A stretch of DNA of 64,000 nucleotides, taken from contig JAJSSI010000036.1 of NCBI GenBank assembly GCA_031841125.1, positions 39,272-103,271 on the forward strand. Direction: 5' to 3'. Below the pieces are notes generated by a model. It was given only the letters and a program-made list of their open reading frames with translations, was not told where the DNA came from and made no database searches. This document shows positions 12,710 to 26,808 of the stretch, in pieces (positions within the stretch are counted from its first letter, which is position 1; every line of letters begins with the position of its first letter). The position numbers were made by a program, and so were the translations under genes. The stretch comes from Acanthococcus lagerstroemiae (Eukaryota; Arthropoda; Insecta; Hemiptera; Eriococcidae).

Positions 12710-15629
12710 ATGTATAGTATGGAGAAATTTTCAAAATTTGAGAAAATCAAAAATTTCGAATTAATGAGTGTTTCTTACTCAATTTTTCACGCTGAGTTCG
12801 AATTTGTTGTTCCAATTTGGCGGCGACCCTCCGATCCCGAGATACACTTGAAAAAGTTGGAAAAATTGATCAATTTGGGTCAAAAAATGACTCTAGCTCA
12901 ATTTTGACAACGGATTCGAATTCGTCTCGAAAAATTGAGTAACTAGCACCAGCGCCGACGTCGTAGCTTTCAGAAAATTTTTTCGCCCAAAAAAACACCT
13001 GATGTATAGTATGGAGAAATTTTCAAAATTTGAGAAAATCAAAAATTTCGAATTAATGAGTGTTTCTTACTCAATTTTTCACGCTGAGTTCGAATTTGTT
13101 GTTCCAATTTGGCGGCGACCCTCCGATCCCGAGATACACTTGAAAAAGTTGGAAAAATTGATCAATTTGGGTCAAAAAATGACTCTAGCTCAATTTTGAC
13201 AACGGATTCGAATTCGTCTCGAAAAATTGAGTAACTAGCACCAGCGCCGACGTCGTAGCTTTCAGAAAATTTTTTCGCCCAAAAAAACACCTGATGTATA
13301 GTATGGAGAAATTTTCAAAATTTGAGAAAATCAAAAATTTCGAATTAATGAGTGTTTCTTACTCAATTTTTCACGCTGAGTTCGAATTTGTTGTTCCAAT
13401 TTGGCGGCGACCCTCCGATCCCGAGATACACTTGAAAAAGTTGGAAAAATTGATCAATTTGGGTCAAAAAATGACTCTAGCTCAATTTTGACAACGGATT
13501 CGAATTCGTCTCGAAAAATTGAGTAACTAGCACCAGCGCCGACGTCGTAGCTTTCCGAAAATTTTTTCGCCCAAAAAAACACCTGATGTATAGTATGGAG
13601 AAATTTTCAAAATTTGAGAAAATCAAAAATTTCGAATTAATGAGTGTTTCTTACTCAATTTTTCACGCTGAGTTCGAATTTGTTGTTCCAATTTGGCGGC
13701 GACCCTCCGATCCCGAGATACACTTGAAAAAGTTGGAAAAATTGATCAATTTGGGTCAAAAAATGACTCTAGCTCAATTTTGACAACGGATTCGAATTCG
13801 TCTCGAAAAATTGAGTAACTAGCACCAGCGCCGACGTCGTAGCTTTCCGAAAATTTTTTCGCCCAAAAAAACACCTGATGTATAGTATGGAGAAATTTTC
13901 AAAATTTGAGAAAATCAAAAATTTCGAATTAATGAGTGTTTCTTACTCAATTTTTCACGCTGAGTTCGAATTTGTTGTTCCAATTTGGCGGCGACCCTCC
14001 GATCCCGAGATACACTTGAAAAAGTTGGAAAAATTGATCAATTTGGGTCAAAAAATGACTCTAGCTCAATTTTGACAACGGATTCGAATTCGTCTCGAAA
14101 AATTGAGTAACTAGCACCAGCGCCGACGTCGTAGCTTTCCGAAAATTTTTTCGCCCAAAAAAACACCTGATGTATAGTATGGAGAAATTTTCAAAATTTG
14201 AGAAAATCAAAAATTTCGAATTAATGAGTGTTTCTTACTCAATTTTTCACGCTGAGTTCGAATTTGTTGTTCCAATTTGGCGGCGACCCTCCGATCCCGA
14301 GATACACTTGAAAAAGTTGGAAAAATTGATCAATTTGGGTCAAAAAATGACTCTAGCTCAATTTTGACAACGGATTCGAATTCGTCTCGAAAAATTGAGT
14401 AACTAGCACCAGCGCCGACGTCGTAGCTTTCAGAAAATTTTTTCGCCCAAAAAAACACCTGATGTATAGTATGGAGAAATTTTCAAAATTTGAGAAAATC
14501 AAAAATTTCGAATTAATGAGTGTTTCTTACTCAATTTTTCACGCTGAGTTCGAATTTGTTGTTCCAATTTGGCGGCGACCCTCCGATCCCGAGATACACT
14601 TGAAAAAGTTGGAAAAATTGATCAATTTGGGTCAAAAAATGACTCTAGCTCAATTTTGACAACGGATTCGAATTCGTCTCGAAAAATTGAGTAACTAGCA
14701 CCAGCGCCGACGTCGTAGCTTTCCGAAAATTTTTTCGCCCAAAAAAACACCTGATGTATAGTATGGAGAAATTTTCAAAATTTGAGAAAATCAAAAATTT
14801 CGAATTAATGAGTGTTTCTTACTCAATTTTTCACGCTGAGTTCGAATTTGTTGTTCCAATTTGGCGGCGACCCTCCGATCCCGAGATACACTTGAAAAAG
14901 TTGGAAAAATTGATCAATTTGGGTCAAAAAATGACTCTAGCTCAATTTTGACAACGGATTCGAATTCGTCTCGAAAAATTGAGTAACTAGCACCAGCGCC
15001 GACGTCGTAGCTTTCCGAAAATTTTTTCGCCCCAAAAAACACCTGATGTATAGTATGGAGAAATTTTCAAAATTTGAGAAAATCAAAAATTTCGAATTAA
15101 TGAGTGTTTCTTACTCAATTTTTCACGCTGAGTTCGAATTTGTTGTTCCAATTTGGCGGCGACCCTCCGATCCCGAGATACACTTGAAAAAGTTGGAAAA
15201 ATTGATCAATTTGGGTCAAAAAATGACTCTAGCTCAATTTTGACAACGGATTCGAATTCGTCTCGAAAAATTGAGTAACTAGCACCAGCGCCGACGTCGT
15301 AGCTTTCCGAAAATTTTTTCGCCCAAAAAAACACCTGATGTATAGTATGGAGAAATTTTCAAAATTTGAGAAAATCAAAAATTTCGAATTAATGAGTGTT
15401 TCTTACTCAATTTTTCACGCTGAGTTCGAATTTGTTGTTCCAATTTGGCGGCGACCCTCCGATCCCGAGATACACTTGAAAAAGTTGGAAAAATTGATCA
15501 ATTTGGGTCAAAAAATGACTCTAGCTCAATTTTGACAACGGATTCGAATTCGTCTCGAAAAATTGAGTAACTAGCACCAGCGCCGACGTCGTAGCTTTCA
15601 GAAAATTTTTTCGCCCCAAAAAACACCTG

Positions 15630-15822
15630 ATGTATAGTATGGAGAAATTTTCAAAATTTGAGATACACTCGAAAATGTTGGAAAAATTGATCAATTTGGG
15701 TCAAAAAATGACTCTAGCTCAATTTTGACAACGGATTCGAATTCGTCTCGAAAAATTGAGTAACTAGCACCAGCGCCGACGTCGTAGCTTTCCGAAAATT
15801 TTTTCGCCCAAAAAAACACCTG
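15630..15822 (+). repeat. Short monomer 5 (193 bp), first short of HOR copy B
   Basis: Standard deletion. The bases after the junction are ACTCGAAAATGTTGG, so this is the one short unit carrying the ACTCG state typical of the variant long units near the right edge. Confidence 0.97.
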
Positions 15823-16114
15823 ATGTATAGTATGGAGAAATTTTCAAAATTTGAGAAAATCAAAAATTTCGAATTAATGAGTGTTTCTTACTCAATTTTT
15901 CACGCTGAGTTCGAATTTGTTGTTCCAATTTGGCGGCGACCCTCCGATCCCGAGATACACTTGAAAAAGTTGGAAAAATTGATCAATTTGGGTCAAAAAA
16001 TGACTCTAGCTCAATTTTGACAACGGATTCGAATTCGTCTCGAAAAATTGAGTAACTAGCACCAGCGCCGACGTCGTAGCTTTCAGAAAATTTTTTCGCC
16101 CCAAAAAACACCTG

Positions 16115-16307
16115 ATGTATAGTATGGAGAAATTTTCAAAATTTGAGATACACTCAAAAATGTTGGAAAAATTGATCAATTTGGGTCAAAAAATGACTCT
16201 AGCTCAATTTTGACAACGGATTCGAATTCGTCTCGAAAAATTGAGTAACTAGCACCAGCGCCGACGTCGTAGCTTTCCGAAAATTTTTTCGCCCAAAAAA
16301 ACACCTG
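16115..16307 (+). repeat. Short monomer 6 (193 bp), second short of HOR copy B
   Basis: Standard 99-bp deletion with ACTCAAAAATGTTGG and GGATTCG. Only one long unit (15823) separates it from the previous short unit, as in copy C. Confidence 0.97.
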
Positions 16308-17183
16308 ATGTATAGTATGGAGAAATTTTCAAAATTTGAGAAAATCAAAAATTTCGAATTAATGAGTGTTTCTTACTCAATTTTTCACGCTGAGTTCGAA
16401 TTTGTTGTTCCAATTTGGCGGCGACCCTCCGATCCCGAGATACACTTGAAAAAGTTGGAAAAATTGATCAATTTGGGTCAAAAAATGACTCTAGCTCAAT
16501 TTTGACAACGGATTCGAATTCGTCTCGAAAAATTGAGTAACTAGCACCAGCGCCGACGTCGTAGCTTTCAGAAAATTTTTTCGCCCAAAAAAACACCTGA
16601 TGTATAGTATGGAGAAATTTTCAAAATTTGAGAAAATCAAAAATTTCGAATTAATGAGTGTTTCTTACTCAATTTTTCACGCTGAGTTCGAATTTGTTGT
16701 TCCAATTTGGCGGCGACCCTCCGATCCCGAGATACACTTGAAAAAGTTGGAAAAATTGATCAATTTGGGTCAAAAAATGACTCTAGCTCAATTTTGACAA
16801 CGGATTCGAATTCGTCTCGAAAAATTGAGTAACTAGCACCAGCGCCGACGTCGTAGCTTTCAGAAAATTTTTTCGCCCCAAAAAAACACCTGATGTATAG
16901 TATGGAGAAATTTTCAAAATTTGAGAAAATCAAAAATTTCGAATTAATGAGTGTTTCTTACTCAATTTTTCACGCTGAGTTCGAATTTGTTGTTCCAATT
17001 TGGCGGCGACCCTCCGATCCCGAGATACACTTGAAAAAGTTGGAAAAATTGATCAATTTGGGTCAAAAAATGACTCTAGCTCAATTTTGACAACGGATTC
17101 GAATTCGTCTCGAAAAATTGAGTAACTAGCACCAGCGCCGACGTCGTAGCTTTCAGAAAATTTTTTCGCCCAAAAAACACCTG

Positions 17184-17376
17184 ATGTATAGTATGGAGAA
17201 ATTTTCAAAATTTGAGATACACTCAAAAATGTTGGAAAAATTGATCAATTTGGGTCAAAAAATGACTCTAGCTCAATTTTGACAACGGATTCGAATTCGT
17301 CTCGAAAAATTGAGTAACTAGCACCAGCGCCGACGTCGTAGCTTTCCGAAAATTTTTTCGCCCAAAAAAACACCTG
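17184..17376 (+). repeat. Short monomer 7 (193 bp), third short of HOR copy B
   Basis: Standard deletion. The preceding junction is CTTTCAG with C3A6 rather than the usual C4A6, which makes the unit before it 291 bp. Confidence 0.97.
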
Positions 17377-17960
17377 ATGTATAGTATGGAGAAATTTTCA
17401 AAATTTGAGAAAATCAAAAATTTCGAATTAATGAGTGTTTCTTACTCAATTTTTCACGCTGAGTTCGAATTTGTTGTTCCAATTTGGCGGCGACCCTCCG
17501 ATCCCGAGATACACTTGAAAAAGTTGGAAAAATTGATCAATTTGGGTCAAAAAATGACTCTAGCTCAATTTTGACAACGGATTCGAATTCGTCTCGAAAA
17601 ATTGAGTAACTAGCACCAGCGCCGACGTCGTAGCTTTCCGAAAATTTTTTCGCCCAAAAAAACACCTGATGTATAGTATGGAGAAATTTTCAAAATTTGA
17701 GAAAATCAAAAATTTCGAATTAATGAGTGTTTCTTACTCAATTTTTCACGCTGAGTTCGAATTTGTTGTTCCAATTTGGCGGCGACCCTCCGATCCCGAG
17801 ATACACTTGAAAAAGTTGGAAAAATTGATCAATTTGGGTCAAAAAATGACTCTAGCTCAATTTTGACAACGGATTCGAATTCGTCTCGAAAAATTGAGTA
17901 ACTAGCACCAGCGCCGACGTCGTAGCTTTCAGAAAATTTTTTCGCCCCAAAAAACACCTG

Positions 17961-18153
17961 ATGTATAGTATGGAGAAATTTTCAAAATTTGAGATACACT
18001 CAAAAATGTTGGAAAAATTGATCAATTTGGGTCAAAAAATGACTCTAGCTCAATTTTGACAACGGATTCGAATTCGTCTCGAAAAATTGAGTAACTAGCA
18101 CCAGCGCCGACGTCGTAGCTTTCCGAAAATTTTTTCGCCCAAAAAAACACCTG
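17961..18153 (+). repeat. Short monomer 8 (193 bp), fourth short of HOR copy B
   Basis: Standard deletion with ACTCAAAAATGTTGG, flanked by CTTTCAG/C4A6 before and CTTTCCG/C3A7 after. Followed by 11 long units. Confidence 0.97.
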
Positions 18154-19029
18154 ATGTATAGTATGGAGAAATTTTCAAAATTTGAGAAAATCAAAAATTT
18201 CGAATTAATGAGTGTTTCTTACTCAATTTTTCACGCTGAGTTCGAATTTGTTGTTCCAATTTGGCGGCGACCCTCCGATCCCGAGATACACTTGAAAAAG
18301 TTGGAAAAATTGATCAATTTGGGTCAAAAAATGACTCTAGCTCAATTTTGACAACGGATTCGAATTCGTCTCGAAAAATTGAGTAACTAGCACCAGCGCC
18401 GACGTCGTAGCTTTCCGAAAATTTTTTCGCCCAAAAAAACACCTGATGTATAGTATGGAGAAATTTTCAAAATTTGAGAAAATCAAAAATTTCGAATTAA
18501 TGAGTGTTTCTTACTCAATTTTTCACGCTGAGTTCGAATTTGTTGTTCCAATTTGGCGGCGACCCTCCGATCCCGAGATACACTTGAAAAAGTTGGAAAA
18601 ATTGATCAATTTGGGTCAAAAAATGACTCTAGCTCAATTTTGACAACGGATTCGAATTCGTCTCGAAAAATTGAGTAACTAGCACCAGCGCCGACGTCGT
18701 AGCTTTCAGAAAATTTTTTCGCCCCAAAAAACACCTGATGTATAGTATGGAGAAATTTTCAAAATTTGAGAAAATCAAAAATTTCGAATTAATGAGTGTT
18801 TCTTACTCAATTTTTCACGCTGAGTTCGAATTTGTTGTTCCAATTTGGCGGCGACCCTCCGATCCCGAGATACACTTGAAAAAGTTGGAAAAATTGATCA
18901 ATTTGGGTCAAAAAATGACTCTAGCTCAATTTTGACAACGGATTCGAATTCGTCTCGAAAAATTGAGTAACTAGCACCAGCGCCGACGTCGTAGCTTTCA
19001 GAAAATTTTTTCGCCCCAAAAAACACCTG

Positions 19030-19321
19030 ATGTATAGTATGGAGAAATTTTCAAAATTTGAGAAAATCAAAAATTTCGAATTAATGAGTGTTTCTTACTC
19101 AATTTTTCACGCTGAGTTCGAATTTGTTGTTCCAATTTGGCGGCGACCCTCCGATCCCGAGATACACTTGAAAAAAATGGAAAAATTGATCAATTTGGGT
19201 CAAAAAATGACTCTAGCTCAATTTTGACAACGGATTCGAATTCGTCTCGAAAAATTGAGTAACTAGCACCAGCGCCGACGTCGTAGCTTTCCGAAAATTT
19301 TTTCGCCCAAAAAAACACCTG
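19030..19321 (+). repeat. Long monomer with ACTTGAAAAAAATGG variant
   Basis: The unit keeps ACTTG but has AAAAAAATGG in place of AAAAAGTTGG, so it is a mixture of the standard and variant types. This combination is not seen elsewhere in the window; recombination between types or a private change would explain it. Confidence 0.93.
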
Positions 19322-21365
19322 ATGTATAGTATGGAGAAATTTTCAAAATTTGAGAAAATCAAAAATTTCGAATTAATGAGTGTTTCTTACTCAATTTTTC
19401 ACGCTGAGTTCGAATTTGTTGTTCCAATTTGGCGGCGACCCTCCGATCCCGAGATACACTTGAAAAAGTTGGAAAAATTGATCAATTTGGGTCAAAAAAT
19501 GACTCTAGCTCAATTTTGACAACGGATTCGAATTCGTCTCGAAAAATTGAGTAACTAGCACCAGCGCCGACGTCGTAGCTTTCCGAAAATTTTTTCGCCC
19601 AAAAAAACACCTGATGTATAGTATGGAGAAATTTTCAAAATTTGAGAAAATCAAAAATTTCGAATTAATGAGTGTTTCTTACTCAATTTTTCACGCTGAG
19701 TTCGAATTTGTTGTTCCAATTTGGCGGCGACCCTCCGATCCCGAGATACACTTGAAAAAGTTGGAAAAATTGATCAATTTGGGTCAAAAAATGACTCTAG
19801 CTCAATTTTGACAACGGATTCGAATTCGTCTCGAAAAATTGAGTAACTAGCACCAGCGCCGACGTCGTAGCTTTCCGAAAATTTTTTCGCCCAAAAAAAC
19901 ACCTGATGTATAGTATGGAGAAATTTTCAAAATTTGAGAAAATCAAAAATTTCGAATTAATGAGTGTTTCTTACTCAATTTTTCACGCTGAGTTCGAATT
20001 TGTTGTTCCAATTTGGCGGCGACCCTCCGATCCCGAGATACACTTGAAAAAGTTGGAAAAATTGATCAATTTGGGTCAAAAAATGACTCTAGCTCAATTT
20101 TGACAACGGATTCGAATTCGTCTCGAAAAATTGAGTAACTAGCACCAGCGCCGACGTCGTAGCTTTCAGAAAATTTTTTCGCCCCAAAAAACACCTGATG
20201 TATAGTATGGAGAAATTTTCAAAATTTGAGAAAATCAAAAATTTCGAATTAATGAGTGTTTCTTACTCAATTTTTCACGCTGAGTTCGAATTTGTTGTTC
20301 CAATTTGGCGGCGACCCTCCGATCCCGAGATACACTTGAAAAAGTTGGAAAAATTGATCAATTTGGGTCAAAAAATGACTCTAGCTCAATTTTGACAACG
20401 GATTCGAATTCGTCTCGAAAAATTGAGTAACTAGCACCAGCGCCGACGTCGTAGCTTTCCGAAAATTTTTTCGCCCAAAAAAACACCTGATGTATAGTAT
20501 GGAGAAATTTTCAAAATTTGAGAAAATCAAAAATTTCGAATTAATGAGTGTTTCTTACTCAATTTTTCACGCTGAGTTCGAATTTGTTGTTCCAATTTGG
20601 CGGCGACCCTCCGATCCCGAGATACACTTGAAAAAGTTGGAAAAATTGATCAATTTGGGTCAAAAAATGACTCTAGCTCAATTTTGACAACGGATTCGAA
20701 TTCGTCTCGAAAAATTGAGTAACTAGCACCAGCGCCGACGTCGTAGCTTTCAGAAAATTTTTTCGCCCCAAAAAACACCTGATGTATAGTATGGAGAAAT
20801 TTTCAAAATTTGAGAAAATCAAAAATTTCGAATTAATGAGTGTTTCTTACTCAATTTTTCACGCTGAGTTCGAATTTGTTGTTCCAATTTGGCGGCGACC
20901 CTCCGATCCCGAGATACACTTGAAAAAGTTGGAAAAATTGATCAATTTGGGTCAAAAAATGACTCTAGCTCAATTTTGACAACGGATTCGAATTCGTCTC
21001 GAAAAATTGAGTAACTAGCACCAGCGCCGACGTCGTAGCTTTCCGAAAATTTTTTCGCCCAAAAAAACACCTGATGTATAGTATGGAGAAATTTTCAAAA
21101 TTTGAGAAAATCAAAAATTTCGAATTAATGAGTGTTTCTTACTCAATTTTTCACGCTGAGTTCGAATTTGTTGTTCCAATTTGGCGGCGACCCTCCGATC
21201 CCGAGATACACTTGAAAAAGTTGGAAAAATTGATCAATTTGGGTCAAAAAATGACTCTAGCTCAATTTTGACAACGGATTCGAATTCGTCTCGAAAAATT
21301 GAGTAACTAGCACCAGCGCCGACGTCGTAGCTTTCAGAAAATTTTTTCGCCCCAAAAAACACCTG

Positions 21366-21559
21366 ATGTATAGTATGGAGAAATTTTCAAAATTTGAGAT
21401 AACACTCAAAAATGTTGGAAAAATTGATCAATTTGGGTCAAAAAATGACTCTAGCTCAATTTTGACAACGGATTCGAATTCGTCTCGAAAAATTGAGTAA
21501 CTAGCACCAGCGCCGACGTCGTAGCTTTCCGAAAATTTTTTCGCCCAAAAAAACACCTG
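21366..21559 (+). repeat. Short monomer 9 (194 bp), first short of HOR copy C
   Basis: Standard deletion with one extra A just after the junction (GAGATAACACTC). It corresponds to the short unit at 15630. Confidence 0.97.
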
Positions 21560-21851
21560 ATGTATAGTATGGAGAAATTTTCAAAATTTGAGAAAATCAA
21601 AAATTTCGAATTAATGAGTGTTTCTTACTCAATTTTTCACGCTGAGTTCGAATTTGTTGTTCCAATTTGGCGGCGACCCTCCGATCCCGAGATACACTTG
21701 AAAAAGTTGGAAAAATTGATCAATTTGGGTCAAAAAATGACTCTAGCTCAATTTTGACAACGGATTCGAATTCGTCTCGAAAAATTGAGTAACTAGCACC
21801 AGCGCCGACGTCGTAGCTTTCAGAAAATTTTTTCGCCCCAAAAAACACCTG

Positions 21852-22044
21852 ATGTATAGTATGGAGAAATTTTCAAAATTTGAGATACACTCAAAAATGT
21901 TGGAAAAATTGATCAATTTGGGTCAAAAAATGACTCTAGCTCAATTTTGACAACGGATTCGAATTCGTCTCGAAAAATTGAGTAACTAGCACCAGCGCCG
22001 ACGTCGTAGCTTTCCGAAAATTTTTTCGCCCAAAAAAACACCTG
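21852..22044 (+). repeat. Short monomer 10 (193 bp), second short of HOR copy C
   Basis: Standard deletion and standard flanking junctions. One long unit (21560) separates it from the previous short unit. Confidence 0.97.
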
Positions 22045-22920
22045 ATGTATAGTATGGAGAAATTTTCAAAATTTGAGAAAATCAAAAATTTCGAATTAAT
22101 GAGTGTTTCTTACTCAATTTTTCACGCTGAGTTCGAATTTGTTGTTCCAATTTGGCGGCGACCCTCCGATCCCGAGATACACTTGAAAAAGTTGGAAAAA
22201 TTGATCAATTTGGGTCAAAAAATGACTCTAGCTCAATTTTGACAACGGATTCGAATTCGTCTCGAAAAATTGAGTAACTAGCACCAGCGCCGACGTCGTA
22301 GCTTTCAGAAAATTTTTTCGCCCAAAAAAACACCTGATGTATAGTATGGAGAAATTTTCAAAATTTGAGAAAATCAAAAATTTCGAATTAATGAGTGTTT
22401 CTTACTCAATTTTTCACGCTGAGTTCGAATTTGTTGTTCCAATTTGGCGGCGACCCTCCGATCCCGAGATACACTTGAAAAAGTTGGAAAAATTGATCAA
22501 TTTGGGTCAAAAAATGACTCTAGCTCAATTTTGACAACGGATTCGAATTCGTCTCGAAAAATTGAGTAACTAGCACCAGCGCCGACGTCGTAGCTTTCAG
22601 AAAATTTTTTCGCCCCAAAAAACACCTGATGTATAGTATGGAGAAATTTTCAAAATTTGAGAAAATCAAAAATTTCGAATTAATGAGTGTTTCTTACTCA
22701 ATTTTTCACGCTGAGTTCGAATTTGTTGTTCCAATTTGGCGGCGACCCTCCGATCCCGAGATACACTTGAAAAAGTTGGAAAAATTGATCAATTTGGGTC
22801 AAAAAATGACTCTAGCTCAATTTTGACAACGGATTCGAATTCGTCTCGAAAAATTGAGTAACTAGCACCAGCGCCGACGTCGTAGCTTTCAGAAAATTTT
22901 TTCGCCCCAAAAAACACCTG

Positions 22921-23113
22921 ATGTATAGTATGGAGAAATTTTCAAAATTTGAGAAACACTCAAAAATGTTGGAAAAATTGATCAATTTGGGTCAAAAAAT
23001 GACTCTAGCTCAATTTTGACAACGGATTTGAATTCGTCTCGAAAAATTGAGTAACTAGCACCAGCGCCGACGTCGTAGCTTTCCGAAAATTTTTTCGCCC
23101 AAAAAAACACCTG
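22921..23113 (+). repeat. Short monomer 11 (193 bp), third short of HOR copy C
   Basis: Standard deletion, but the junction reads GAGAAACACTC (T to A) and the unit also has GGATTTG. The AAACACTC variant is shared only with the short units at 23698 and 46062. Confidence 0.97.
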
Positions 23114-23697
23114 ATGTATAGTATGGAGAAATTTTCAAAATTTGAGAAAATCAAAAATTTCGAATTAATGAGTGTTTCTTACTCAATTTTTCACGCTGAG
23201 TTCGAATTTGTTGTTCCAATTTGGCGGCGACCCTCCGATCCCGAGATACACTTGAAAAAGTTGGAAAAATTGATCAATTTGGGTCAAAAAATGACTCTAG
23301 CTCAATTTTGACAACGGATTCGAATTCGTCTCGAAAAATTGAGTAACTAGCACCAGCGCCGACGTCGTAGCTTTCCGAAAATTTTTTCGCCCAAAAAAAC
23401 ACCTGATGTATAGTATGGAGAAATTTTCAAAATTTGAGAAAATCAAAAATTTCGAATTAATGAGTGTTTCTTACTCAATTTTTCACGCTGAGTTCGAATT
23501 TGTTGTTCCAATTTGGCGGCGACCCTCCGATCCCGAGATACACTTGAAAAAGTTGGAAAAATTGATCAATTTGGGTCAAAAAATGACTCTAGCTCAATTT
23601 TGACAACGGATTCGAATTCGTCTCGAAAAATTGAGTAACTAGCACCAGCGCCGACGTCGTAGCTTTCAGAAAATTTTTTCGCCCCAAAAAACACCTG

Positions 23698-23889
23698 ATG
23701 TATAGTATGGAGAAATTTTCAAAATTTGAGAAACACTCAAAAATGTTGGAAAAATTGATCAATTTGGGTCAAAAAATGACTCTAGCTCAATTTTGACAAC
23801 GGATTCGAATTCGTCTCGAAAAATTGAGTAACTAGCACCAGCGCCGACGTCGTAGCTTTCCGAAAATTTTTTCGCCCAAAAAACACCTG
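23698..23889 (+). repeat. Short monomer 12 (192 bp), fourth short of HOR copy C
   Basis: Carries GAGAAACACTC like its neighbour at 22921, with GGATTCG. Its end is C3A6, one base short. The shared rare variant in two neighbouring short units suggests local conversion or duplication. Confidence 0.97.
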
Positions 23890-26516
23890 ATGTATAGTAT
23901 GGAGAAATTTTCAAAATTTGAGAAAATCAAAAATTTCGAATTAATGAGTGTTTCTTACTCAATTTTTCACGCTGAGTTCGAATTTGTTGTTCCAATTTGG
24001 CGGCGACCCTCCGATCCCGAGATACACTTGAAAAAGTTGGAAAAATTGATCAATTTGGGTCAAAAAATGACTCTAGCTCAATTTTGACAACGGATTCGAA
24101 TTCGTCTCGAAAAATTGAGTAACTAGCACCAGCGCCGACGTCGTAGCTTTCCGAAAATTTTTTCGCCCAAAAAAACACCTGATGTATAGTATGGAGAAAT
24201 TTTCAAAATTTGAGAAAATCAAAAATTTCGAATTAATGAGTGTTTCTTACTCAATTTTTCACGCTGAGTTCGAATTTGTTGTTCCAATTTGGCGGCGACC
24301 CTCCGATCCCGAGATACACTTGAAAAAGTTGGAAAAATTGATCAATTTGGGTCAAAAAATGACTCTAGCTCAATTTTGACAACGGATTCGAATTCGTCTC
24401 GAAAAATTGAGTAACTAGCACCAGCGCCGACGTCGTAGCTTTCCGAAAATTTTTTCGCCCAAAAAACACCTGATGTATAGTATGGAGAAATTTTCAAAAT
24501 TTGAGAAAATCAAAAATTTCGAATTAATGAGTGTTTCTTACTCAATTTTTCACGCTGAGTTCGAATTTGTTGTTCCAATTTGGCGGCGACCCTCCGATCC
24601 CGAGATACACTTGAAAAAGTTGGAAAAATTGATCAATTTGGGTCAAAAAATGACTCTAGCTCAATTTTGACAACGGATTCGAATTCGTCTCGAAAAATTG
24701 AGTAACTAGCACCAGCGCCGACGTCGTAGCTTTCAGAAAATTTTTTCGCCCCAAAAAACACCTGATGTATAGTATGGAGAAATTTTCAAAATTTGAGAAA
24801 ATCAAAAATTTCGAATTAATGAGTGTTTCTTACTCAATTTTTCACGCTGAGTTCGAATTTGTTGTTCCAATTTGGCGGCGACCCTCCGATCCCGAGATAC
24901 ACTTGAAAAAGTTGGAAAAATTGATCAATTTGGGTCAAAAAATGACTCTAGCTCAATTTTGACAACGGATTCGAATTCGTCTCGAAAAATTGAGTAACTA
25001 GCACCAGCGCCGACGTCGTAGCTTTCCGAAAATTTTTTCGCCCAAAAAAACACCTGATGTATAGTATGGAGAAATTTTCAAAATTTGAGAAAATCAAAAA
25101 TTTCGAATTAATGAGTGTTTCTTACTCAATTTTTCACGCTGAGTTCGAATTTGTTGTTCCAATTTGGCGGCGACCCTCCGATCCCGAGATACACTTGAAA
25201 AAGTTGGAAAAATTGATCAATTTGGGTCAAAAAATGACTCTAGCTCAATTTTGACAACGGATTCGAATTCGTCTCGAAAAATTGAGTAACTAGCACCAGC
25301 GCCGACGTCGTAGCTTTCCGAAAATTTTTTCGCCCAAAAAAACACCTGATGTATAGTATGGAGAAATTTTCAAAATTTGAGAAAATCAAAAATTTCGAAT
25401 TAATGAGTGTTTCTTACTCAATTTTTCACGCTGAGTTCGAATTTGTTGTTCCAATTTGGCGGCGACCCTCCGATCCCGAGATACACTTGAAAAAGTTGGA
25501 AAAATTGATCAATTTGGGTCAAAAAATGACTCTAGCTCAATTTTGACAACGGATTCGAATTCGTCTCGAAAAATTGAGTAACTAGCACCAGCGCCGACGT
25601 CGTAGCTTTCCGAAAATTTTTTCGCCCAAAAAAACACCTGATGTATAGTATGGAGAAATTTTCAAAATTTGAGAAAATCAAAAATTTCGAATTAATGAGT
25701 GTTTCTTACTCAATTTTTCACGCTGAGTTCGAATTTGTTGTTCCAATTTGGCGGCGACCCTCCGATCCCGAGATACACTTGAAAAAGTTGGAAAAATTGA
25801 TCAATTTGGGTCAAAAAATGACTCTAGCTCAATTTTGACAACGGATTCGAATTCGTCTCGAAAAATTGAGTAACTAGCACCAGCGCCGACGTCGTAGCTT
25901 TCAGAAAATTTTTTCGCCCCAAAAAACACCTGATGTATAGTATGGAGAAATTTTCAAAATTTGAGAAAATCAAAAATTTCGAATTAATGAGTGTTTCTTA
26001 CTCAATTTTTCACGCTGAGTTCGAATTTGTTGTTCCAATTTGGCGGCGACCCTCCGATCCCGAGATACACTTGAAAAAGTTGGAAAAATTGATCAATTTG
26101 GGTCAAAAAATGACTCTAGCTCAATTTTGACAACGGATTCGAATTCGTCTCGAAAAATTGAGTAACTAGCACCAGCGCCGACGTCGTAGCTTTCCGAAAA
26201 TTTTTTCGCCCAAAAAAACACCTGATGTATAGTATGGAGAAATTTTCAAAATTTGAGAAAATCAAAAATTTCGAATTAATGAGTGTTTCTTACTCAATTT
26301 TTCACGCTGAGTTCGAATTTGTTGTTCCAATTTGGCGGCGACCCTCCGATCCCGAGATACACTTGAAAAAGTTGGAAAAATTGATCAATTTGGGTCAAAA
26401 AATGACTCTAGCTCAATTTTGACAACGGATTCGAATTCGTCTCGAAAAATTGAGTAACTAGCACCAGCGCCGACGTCGTAGCTTTCCGAAAATTTTTTCG
26501 CCCCAAAAAACACCTG

Positions 26517-26808
26517 ATGTATAGTATGGAGAAATTTTCAAAATTTGAGAAAATCAAAAATTTCGAATTAATGAGTGTTTCTTACTCAATTTTTCACGCT
26601 GAGTTCGAATTTGTTGTTCCAATTTGGCGGCGACCCTCCGATCCCGAGATACACTTGAAAAAAGTGGAAAAATTGATCAATTTGGGTCAAAAAATGACTC
26701 TAGCTCAATTTTGACAACGGATTCGAATTCGTCTCGAAAAATTGAGTAACTAGCACCAGCGCCGACGTCGTAGCTTTCCGAAAATTTTTTCGCCCAAAAA
26801 AACACCTG
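26517..26808 (+). repeat. Long monomer with ACTTGAAAAAAGTGG variant
   Basis: A G-T pair is rearranged within the A/GTT tract relative to ACTTGAAAAAGTTGG, with no length change. It is preceded by the uncommon combination CTTTCCG with C4A6. Confidence 0.93.

Larger units (their letters stand above)
10377..15629 (+). repeat. Higher-order repeat copy A (incomplete, 19 units)
   Basis: Order is short (10377), 3 long, short (11446), 2 long, short (12223), 11 long. This matches copies B and C except that the initial short-plus-long pair is absent; a long unit occupies that place. At the CAG/CCG site, 18 of 19 junctions agree with copy B and 18 of 19 with copy C. The spacing between corresponding short units in A and B is 5738 bp at all three. 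Confidence 0.9.
15630..21365 (+). repeat. Higher-order repeat copy B (21 units, 5736 bp)
   Basis: Complete copy in the order short (15630), 1 long, short (16115), 3 long, short (17184), 2 long, short (17961), 11 long. Junction alleles agree with copy A at 18 of 19 comparable positions and with copy C at 17 of 19. Private marks: the 293-bp unit at 16600 (C4A7), and the unit at 19030 with ACTTGAAAAAAATGG. Such private marks show that the copies have diverged slightly since duplication. Confidence 0.93.
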